The notes under the pieces were generated by a model. It did no database searches. It was given only the letters and a program-made list of their open reading frames with translations, and was not told where the DNA came from. A DNA stretch of 12,550 nucleotides from Prevotellaceae bacterium UBA3646 (lineage in GTDB: Bacteria; Bacteroidota; Bacteroidia; Bacteroidales; Bacteroidaceae): NCBI GenBank assembly GCA_002373535.1, contig DFKL01000065.1, positions 1-12,550 on the forward strand. Reading direction: 5' to 3'. Below are positions 6,706-12,550 of the stretch, one piece after another. Within the stretch, counting starts at the first letter, position 1, and each line of letters begins with the position of its first letter. The position numbers were made by a program, and so were the translations under genes.

Positions 6706-9239
6706 CTAAGTTCCACTACAGTAATGCCAGCTCCTCCAAACCGTACGTCCTCGTCTCGCGCAGATCGTACTTGTGGTAACGTATTCAGATACTGGCGAAT
6801 CAGTTGCCTGAGAATTCCGTTTCCTGTCCCGTGCAATATCCGCACACGTCCTGCAGAGACAAGGATGGCATCATCCATGTAATGTGTAATTGTGTCCAAT
6901 GCCTCGTCCCCGCGCATTCCACGAATATCAATCTCTGGTTGGAATCTCAGGTTTGTTTCACGGATACGGTCTTGTGTCTCACGGCTTACGTAGGTCATCA
7001 TCTGAATGTCTTGCCTCGCCTTTGGCTGTGTCTTGGCATTCTCCAGCTTGGACGCATCTATCGTACTGCGAACCATACCGAACTGCACCGTTATTTTCTT
7101 TCCACTTACCTTTTCTACTGTTCCTATTGCCGTCGTTCCCTTTATCTTAACCGGCTCACCGATAGCGAAACAGTCTTTTTGTGCGTTGTCTTGTAACGCT
7201 CCAAGTAAACCGCCCAGCAAGGGTTTTTGTATGTCTTGGCTTATTTGGCTATTGTTCTTTTCCTGACGTCGTTGTTCCTGGCGCTTGCGACGTTCCACTA
7301 TTTGTCGCATCTTGCGCTCTATCATCTCGTCTTGTTCGTCATGCTTTGTCTCATTTAGCTTTTCGCGAAACTCGCTCAACTCATTTCTGATCTCTCGCGT
7401 TCGTTCTTTTTCTGCCTGTGCTTCACGTATCTCGCGGATGGTATTCTCAACCACGGCATTTGAGTTTTGTATGATTTCCTCTGCTTGCTGGCGTGCACCC
7501 TGGATGATTTCCTTCCGTTTCCTCTTCAGGTCTTCCATTTCCTGTTCATAGCGACGTATCGTTTCATCCATATGCTTTTCCTGCGAATGGATTGTCTGTC
7601 GCTTTCCTTCCCAGTACCTTTTGTCTCTTACGATATCCAAAAGGTACTTGTCTGCATTGACATAGTCTTTGCCCACAAGTTGAGTCGCATCGGCAATTAT
7701 ATCCTCAGGAATTCCTATCTTACGTGCAATTTCTATAGCAAATGAACTGCCGGGATTTCCTATCTGTAATTGGAATAGAGCCTGCATTTTTTGCCTGTCA
7801 TAAAGCATGGCACCATTTACTACTCCCTCGTTTTCTTCTGCAAAATGTTTGAGGTTTTGGTAATGAGTAGTAATTATTCCATAGGAATTGCGCTGTACGA
7901 ATCTCTTTAGTATCGCCTCGGCTATGGCACCACCTATCGTAGGTTCTGTACCACCTCCGAATTCGTCTATGAGAAGCAGGGTTGTCGGAGAGGAAAGCTT
8001 CATCATGTTCTTCATGTTGAGGAGATGGCTGGAATATGTTGACAAATCATCCTCGATACTCTGCTCATCACCGATGTCTATCCCTATCTTTTCAAAAATA
8101 CCCATGCGACTGTCTTCTCCTACGGGAACAGGCAGCCCGCACTGCATCATGTATTGTAGCAGGCCGACGGTTTTAAGGCATACGCTTTTTCCTCCGGCAT
8201 TTGGTCCGGAGATGATTAGTATGCGGTTTTTCTTGTTAAGCTTTATGTCCAACGGTACGATTTCCTTTCCTTGTCGTTGTAGAGAAAGCTTCAGCAACGG
8301 GTGTTGCGCCTTGAACCAATCGACAAATGGGTAGGGTAGGATTTGCGGACATATAGAATCCGTTTGCTGTGCAAACCTTACTTTAGCCCGTACAAACTCA
8401 AGGTTGCCAAGGAATTTGAATGCGCGTAGCAATTCCTTTGTATTTGGACGGACCAACATCGTTATATGTTTCAGTATTTGTATTATTTCACGTTTTTCTT
8501 CACTCTCCAGTTCACGGATGTGGTTATTAGCTTCTACGACCTCTTGGGGTTCTATATATATGGTCTTTCCGGTTGCACTCTCGTCATGCACGATACCGTT
8601 AAGACGACGCTTCAGTGTCGGGCTTACAGGAATTACCAGACGTCCTTCCCTGAATGTGGGGGTTACGTCCTTGGCTACAAGTCCTTCGTCCTTTACACTT
8701 TTGAGTATACTGTGCAGTTTACGGTTTACACTTCCTTCGCTACTGCGCAGTTCTCGACGTATACGCATAAGTTCGGGACTCGCGTCGTCCCGGATTTTTC
8801 CGTATTTGTCTATTGTCTTGTCAATGACAGACGCAATTGCGATAAATGTAAAGACGCCGATTGAAAGTTCGTTGAGCGCAGGGTATAGAGGTGATCCGTC
8901 ATTTTCGGCGCGAATTATCTTTAACCATGTGTGTAGGGTATCAAGTGACTTCTTTAGTTTACCGAGATCCTCTTCTTCGACATGAGATCCCTCAATATGT
9001 ATCCGTTGTATTGCAGGACGCATGTCATAAAAGAACATTTCCGGAAGATCCGAACTTCCTTCCATGATATCTCTCAACTCATTCGTCTCATGGAGATGTT
9101 GTGTTATCTCGTCCGGTTCGGTGAGCATTACCAGTCGTGAGACGATTTCGCGCCCCAGATCGCTTTGGCAATTCGCTGCCAAAAGATTTTTAATCTCATC
9201 GAATCCTATCTTTTTTTCAAAAATATCAGGATATATCAT
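6702..9239 (-). CDS. mutS2: MutS2 ATPase/endonuclease with C-terminal Smr domain
   Basis: A MutS-family protein without the mismatch-recognition domain; homologues suppress recombination or split collided ribosomes (shown in Bacillus), and many have nuclease activity. The 845-residue chain is full length. The core and clamp helices occupy roughly 1-330. The ATPase has Walker A GPNAGGKS (345-352), the DDLSTYSSHLLNM segment (397-409), Walker B LLLIDEFGGGTEP (421-433) and the TTHY motif (457-460). A long charged coiled coil follows (about 540-665). A KOW-like beta segment (FAIGEPVKIKGTTAIGTV, about 691-708) precedes the Smr domain (about 768-845), with IDIRG (770-774) and HGTGNG (803-808), where many homologues have HGxGTG. 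ATG at 9239 lies two bases after the S9 peptidase stop, in an A-rich leader. It is probably co-transcribed with that gene and rel. Confidence 0.97.
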   Translation of the reverse strand: MIYPDIFEKKIGFDEIKNLLAANCQSDLGREIVSRLVMLTEPDEITQHLHETNELRDIMEGSSDLPEMFFYDMRPAIQRIHIEGSHVEEEDLGKLKKSLDTLHTWLKIIRAENDGSPLYPALNELSIGVFTFIAIASVIDKTIDKYGKIRDDASPELMRIRRELRSSEGSVNRKLHSILKSVKDEGLVAKDVTPTFREGRLVIPVSPTLKRRLNGIVHDESATGKTIYIEPQEVVEANNHIRELESEEKREIIQILKHITMLVRPNTKELLRAFKFLGNLEFVRAKVRFAQQTDSICPQILPYPFVDWFKAQHPLLKLSLQRQGKEIVPLDIKLNKKNRILIISGPNAGGKSVCLKTVGLLQYMMQCGLPVPVGEDSRMGIFEKIGIDIGDEQSIEDDLSTYSSHLLNMKNMMKLSSPTTLLLIDEFGGGTEPTIGGAIAEAILKRFVQRNSYGIITTHYQNLKHFAEENEGVVNGAMLYDRQKMQALFQLQIGNPGSSFAIEIARKIGIPEDIIADATQLVGKDYVNADKYLLDIVRDKRYWEGKRQTIHSQEKHMDETIRRYEQEMEDLKRKRKEIIQGARQQAEEIIQNSNAVVENTIREIREAQAEKERTREIRNELSEFREKLNETKHDEQDEMIERKMRQIVERRKRQEQRRQEKNNSQISQDIQKPLLGGLLGALQDNAQKDCFAIGEPVKIKGTTAIGTVEKVSGKKITVQFGMVRSTIDASKLENAKTQPKARQDIQMMTYVSRETQDRIRETNLRFQPEIDIRGMRGDEALDTITHYMDDAILVSAGRVRILHGTGNGILRQLIRQYLNTLPQVRSARDEDVRFGGAGITVVELR

Positions 9240-9241
9240 TT

Positions 9242-11761
9242 TTACAAGTTCTTTTCAGGATATAGGTCATTCCACCATGTCGGATCATCTTGCAGCCATT
9301 TCTGGAACCATGCCATGATGGTGTTATGCCATTTGACACGCTTTCCGTAGTTACTGATGTAGTGGTTTTCTCCGTCAACAATGACAAATGCAGTTTCACG
9401 TCCCAGTATCTTCAGGGCATTGAACATCTGTATACTTTCACCGATAGGTACATTTGTATCTGCACTGCCATGCATGAACAATAGTGGCGTGTGAACTTTG
9501 TCGGCATTGAAAAGCGGCGCGTGTTCGGTATACAATTTTGAATTGTTCCACGGATATGATTCCGGTGCCGCACATGCATTGTAGCTGTATCCCCAATAAC
9601 CTTCACCCCAATAGCTTGCAGGGTTTGATATTCCTGCGTGGGATACAGCAGCGGCAAATATGTCAGTCTTTGTTTGCAGGTACTGAGTCATGAAGCCACC
9701 ATATGAAGCTCCCAGGCATCCTATCTTTCTTTCGTCTACAAACGGATGTTCCTTGCAAAACTGCTTCGTTCCTGATATAATGTCGTCGGCAGTATAATCG
9801 CCATATGCATTCGAATGACGTGCACCGAATTCCTGGCCGAATCCACTGCATCCGCTTGGTTGCAACACGTATACGACATATCCCATTGATGCCCAAGTCT
9901 CATAGCTGTACGAACTGTTCAAATATCTTCCCACAGGTGAACATCCTCCATAATAGTACACAAGCATGGGATATTTCTTGTCTGGGTTGAATGACGGTGG
10001 AAGATAATAGCATCCATATATGCTGTCTCCGCGCTCTGTTTTGAAAGTCCAAGTCTTGCATTTGCCGATTTCAATGTCTTCCATTGTCCTGGGATTAAGG
10101 TCGTCCAGCAATGTATGTCTTCCGGATTCAAGGTCAAGGACCCAGCTGCGCTCGGCTGTCGTGGCACCTTGCCCTACGTATGATATTACGGGTTTGGATT
10201 CTGCCATGTCCCATCCCCGGAAAACGTAATTCTCGTTCAGTTTCAGACGTCTCCATTTATATTCTCCGTCTTTACCCCTTACGTCGGGTTTCATACGGAA
10301 AATGCCCATCTCGTCCTTGTCCTCGCAGTATGCATAGATATATCCGTCAGCTTTTGACCAATATACCGACGTTATGCTCGGGTCGAAGTTCTTTGTCAGC
10401 GGGTGGAATGTCCGCGTCTTGATATCGTACAGGTACAGGTCATGTTCATACATGTTTGGAGTCATACCTTCCGGACAGATATTCCCTATGCCTCCAAAAG
10501 CCTCTCCGCTTCCCTCAAATAGAATTTTCGTCGCATCGGGCGAGAATATTGTGCTGTTTACAAACCCGTCACATGAATATATGGTATCTCTCGCACCGGT
10601 ATTCAAGTCAACGACATAGCATGAACTGAAACTGTACGGTCGCTTTGTCGGATCGTCCCAATAGGATGTAAGCAGGAGCTTGTTGCCATCATCGCTAACG
10701 GTACCGCTCGTCGACCGTGTTCCCTTGGTCAGTTGTCTGATTTCTCCCGTCTTTACATCTATTATCGACAGATTATATCGGTTCCTCCACCCATCGATAC
10801 GGTCGTCAGGCATAATTATCTGGTGGACGTCGGCATTTTTCTCGCGAGGTCCGTCAACGCGTTCGCTTACCATCAACTTTGTATCCTTTGCACAGAACCA
10901 TACATTGTCCTTTCCAGTGTAAGTGAACAGATGAGTACGTCGGCCGCTTTGAACGTCCTTATATTCATATATGGTGTTATTCTCGCGATTCTTTCTGCTT
11001 GTGATGTATCTGTCGTCATTTGCAGACCACTGTACAAAATTGTCGGCATTGTATCTGTTTCCGCTGCGTGTGTCGATTATCTCGTTTGTCCAGTCTTTGT
11101 CACCGTCCATCTTCGTTACATATCTCTGTTGGTATACGTAACGTCCGGTCGAACTGATACGGGTGTTGCCAATATGCTCGTTCGCCATCTGGTCCTCAAG
11201 GCAGTAATATCGTTTTCCATCAGGATTTATCTCCGTATAGCAGTCTTTCCTGCTACCGGCATACTCAGTCATGACCCAGATACTGACCGTGTCAGGCTCG
11301 TCTGTATTTTCTTGAAGTTTTACCACACAGTCATGTCGTCCGGGTACCAGGGACGGCGTATTCCCAAGGTCCTTGCCGTTTACATACAGTTTGTTCTTGC
11401 CTTTAGAACATATCCTAAACTGTGTTCTCCTGTATCGCGTGTTCTGCATATAGAAGCCCAGCTGGTATATACCCTTCCCCTTGATTATTATTGCGGAGCT
11501 GTCTGCTATTGCCGAAGAACGTTTTTTTGCCGACGGACATTTCCAGAGGTTCAGGTTCATGTCAGTATCCCATGCGATATCCGTTCCGAGGTATTCCTTG
11601 CCATTTGCATCCGTCTTGGACGTCAACATTACGTTGGCAGCAGAAGCAGGGTATGGCCCGGCAATATATACGTTTTTGACTACAAGAGTGTCTCTTTTCT
11701 CTGCATGTAATGCAACATTTGCAAATATCAGCAGTGCTGCAAGAAAGCCAGGCTTTATCAT
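9242..11761 (-). CDS. Secreted S9 family serine peptidase (dipeptidyl-peptidase/prolyl oligopeptidase type)
   Basis: An exported peptidase expected to trim peptides in the periplasm, feeding amino acids to a proteolytic metabolism. A type I signal peptide (residues 1-20, cleavage after ALHA) is followed by an extra beta-rich domain (about 25-175, with KLYVNGKDLG and LVPGRHDCVVKL). A beta-propeller comes next (about 195-565; repeats such as GTVSDDGNKLLL and TIFSPDATKILF). The alpha/beta hydrolase covers about 575-839. The catalytic triad is visible: Ser686 in GASYGGF, Asp768 in HGSADTNVP and His800 in DGENHY. It has 839 residues, longer than the roughly 700-740 of typical DPP4 or DPP5 enzymes because of the N-terminal domain. 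The leader before ATG is A-rich (GATAAAA). It lies 32 bases after rel and 2 bases before mutS2. The exact specificity (DPP4, DPP5, tripeptidyl or oligopeptidase) cannot be read from the sequence. Confidence 0.93.
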   Translation of the reverse strand: MIKPGFLAALLIFANVALHAEKRDTLVVKNVYIAGPYPASAANVMLTSKTDANGKEYLGTDIAWDTDMNLNLWKCPSAKKRSSAIADSSAIIIKGKGIYQLGFYMQNTRYRRTQFRICSKGKNKLYVNGKDLGNTPSLVPGRHDCVVKLQENTDEPDTVSIWVMTEYAGSRKDCYTEINPDGKRYYCLEDQMANEHIGNTRISSTGRYVYQQRYVTKMDGDKDWTNEIIDTRSGNRYNADNFVQWSANDDRYITSRKNRENNTIYEYKDVQSGRRTHLFTYTGKDNVWFCAKDTKLMVSERVDGPREKNADVHQIIMPDDRIDGWRNRYNLSIIDVKTGEIRQLTKGTRSTSGTVSDDGNKLLLTSYWDDPTKRPYSFSSCYVVDLNTGARDTIYSCDGFVNSTIFSPDATKILFEGSGEAFGGIGNICPEGMTPNMYEHDLYLYDIKTRTFHPLTKNFDPSITSVYWSKADGYIYAYCEDKDEMGIFRMKPDVRGKDGEYKWRRLKLNENYVFRGWDMAESKPVISYVGQGATTAERSWVLDLESGRHTLLDDLNPRTMEDIEIGKCKTWTFKTERGDSIYGCYYLPPSFNPDKKYPMLVYYYGGCSPVGRYLNSSYSYETWASMGYVVYVLQPSGCSGFGQEFGARHSNAYGDYTADDIISGTKQFCKEHPFVDERKIGCLGASYGGFMTQYLQTKTDIFAAAVSHAGISNPASYWGEGYWGYSYNACAAPESYPWNNSKLYTEHAPLFNADKVHTPLLFMHGSADTNVPIGESIQMFNALKILGRETAFVIVDGENHYISNYGKRVKWHNTIMAWFQKWLQDDPTWWNDLYPEKNL

Positions 11762-11793
11762 TTTTATCAGATATTAATAGTTCCAGATTCAAT

Positions 11794-12550
11794 TTACGAG
11801 CGGGTTACGTTTTTGACTCCCTTAACGGTCTTCAGTTTGCGAATCAGCTGGTTCAGTCTTCCAGCATCGTCCAGCATTACCGTAAGTGTCCCGCTGAACA
11901 GGCCGTCAACAGAATCGATAGATATGCTACGGAGTAGTATTTTCTCTTCTTTTGAAATAATGCTTGTGATATTGTTGACAATTCCCAGGTCATCGTTTCC
12001 GATAATTCGTAGTGTAATAGGATATTGGCTACCGCCTTTCCCGGCCCATTCGGCACGTACTATTCTGTAACCGAAGCGTTCACGCAACTGTTTTGCGTTT
12101 GGACATGCGGTGCGATGTATCTTGATTCCGCCTCCGCTCGTGACGAAGCCGAAGACTTCGTCTCCGTATACAGGCTGACAGCACCTGGCCATTTGGAAAT
12201 CAATACCTTTCAGCGTCCTGTCTATGACCAGTACGTCATCACTATGGTGTGCCAGTTCATTTGCGCCCGGTGTATTCAGGATGAAGTCCGTAGCCTTGCT
12301 TTTTTCTGTCAAAAGGCTGCCTGCGTCAGGTTTAGTGATAAGGTTCAGCCTTGCCGAATAGTCTTCAAGAACAGTGTTTATGTCAATTCTGTTTTGAGCC
12401 AGGGCCTCGTAGAAGTCTGTCACGACCTTAAAGCCCAATCCAGTTATCGTATGCATCAGTGTCGGCTCGTCATATTCCAGCTTGCGATTTTTCATCTTGC
12501 GTTCCAGGACCTCCTTTGCCATCAGGGCTTGCCTGAATTGCATTTCTTTC
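11794..12550 (-). CDS. rel: RelA/SpoT-family (p)ppGpp synthetase/hydrolase, C-terminal part only
   Basis: Long RelA/SpoT enzymes make and degrade (p)ppGpp, the stringent-response alarmone, and use their C-terminal half to sense the ribosome. Only about the last 251 codons are in the window. The frame runs past 12550 with no stop, so the ATG at 12543 is internal. Numbering from that Met, a helical segment (1-95) is followed by the zinc-finger/RIS-type domain with ARCCQPVYGDEVFGFV (119-134), GGIKIHRTACPNA (138-150) and its Cys121, Cys122, His143, Cys147 set. A C-terminal ACT domain follows (about 175-249, LRIIGNDDLGIVNNITSIIS). The hydrolase, synthetase and TGS domains would be upstream, so whether both activities are intact cannot be judged. 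Bacteroidota usually carry long bifunctional Rel enzymes. It appears to lead a minus-strand unit with the S9 peptidase and mutS2. Confidence 0.95.
   Translation of the reverse strand, partial: KEMQFRQALMAKEVLERKMKNRKLEYDEPTLMHTITGLGFKVVTDFYEALAQNRIDINTVLEDYSARLNLITKPDAGSLLTEKSKATDFILNTPGANELAHHSDDVLVIDRTLKGIDFQMARCCQPVYGDEVFGFVTSGGGIKIHRTACPNAKQLRERFGYRIVRAEWAGKGGSQYPITLRIIGNDDLGIVNNITSIISKEEKILLRSISIDSVDGLFSGTLTVMLDDAGRLNQLIRKLKTVKGVKNVTRS

Noticed and set aside
6804..8985. Many plus-strand open frames of 60-190 codons opposite mutS2
   Set aside because: They overlap one another and mutS2. Their translations are Ser/Phe/Cys-rich, typical of the reverse complement of a charged coiled-coil gene.
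10733..11710. A 325-codon open frame on the plus strand, opposite the S9 peptidase gene
   Set aside because: It lies wholly within a convincing peptidase gene with intact catalytic residues. Its translation has no recognisable domain and looks like a reverse-strand shadow of biased codon use.
12541..12543. ATG at 12543 (minus strand) as the start of a short ACT-domain protein
   Set aside because: The frame continues upstream with no stop, and the visible part matches the C-terminal third of a long Rel enzyme.

Overview
The window looks like chromosomal DNA from a Gram-negative member of the Bacteroidota, most likely Bacteroidales and plausibly Prevotella-like. The reasons are the TamL-type lipidated TamA homologue, a single-chain iron-sulfur L-serine dehydratase, a secreted S9 peptidase, A-rich rather than Shine-Dalgarno-like leaders, and the tight packing of a DUF2520 protein, KdsC and Maf. 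The genus is an inference from general knowledge of these families. No mobile element, phage gene, CRISPR array, tRNA or rRNA was seen. No gap between genes exceeds about 50 bases.

Plus-strand block (1-6673): the order is a DUF2520/Rossmann protein (5' end outside the window), kdsC, maf, a small exported, probably lipidated protein of unknown function, an L-serine dehydratase, an acidic protein of unknown function, and tamL. The first three overlap by 1-8 bases, and the last two overlap by 4 bases (ATGA). The other gaps are 13, 28 and 50 bases. The whole block could be one transcript, or two with a break in the 50-base AT-rich gap at 3523-3572. KdsC (Kdo for lipopolysaccharide) and TamL (outer-membrane biogenesis) share an envelope theme. 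Maf and SdaA are housekeeping nucleotide and amino-acid enzymes.

Convergent junction (about 6656-6705): tamL and mutS2 run into each other across 28 bases. The junction holds several overlapping inverted repeats that probably end transcription from both sides.

Minus-strand block (12550-6702), in transcription order: the C-terminal third of a long RelA/SpoT-type (p)ppGpp enzyme, a secreted S9 (dipeptidyl-peptidase-like) serine peptidase, and MutS2. Gaps of 32 and 2 bases suggest co-transcription. It puts the stringent-response enzyme and MutS2, both tied to ribosome stress in other bacteria, in one transcription unit with a peptide-scavenging enzyme.

Most of the window is ordinary housekeeping sequence. 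The parts I cannot explain are the two proteins of unknown function (1710-2294 and 3573-4424). Smaller points of interest are the extra N-terminal beta domain of the S9 peptidase, an eight-G run near the end of the serine dehydratase gene, and the repeat-rich convergent junction. I did not find convincing evidence for a new multi-gene system.
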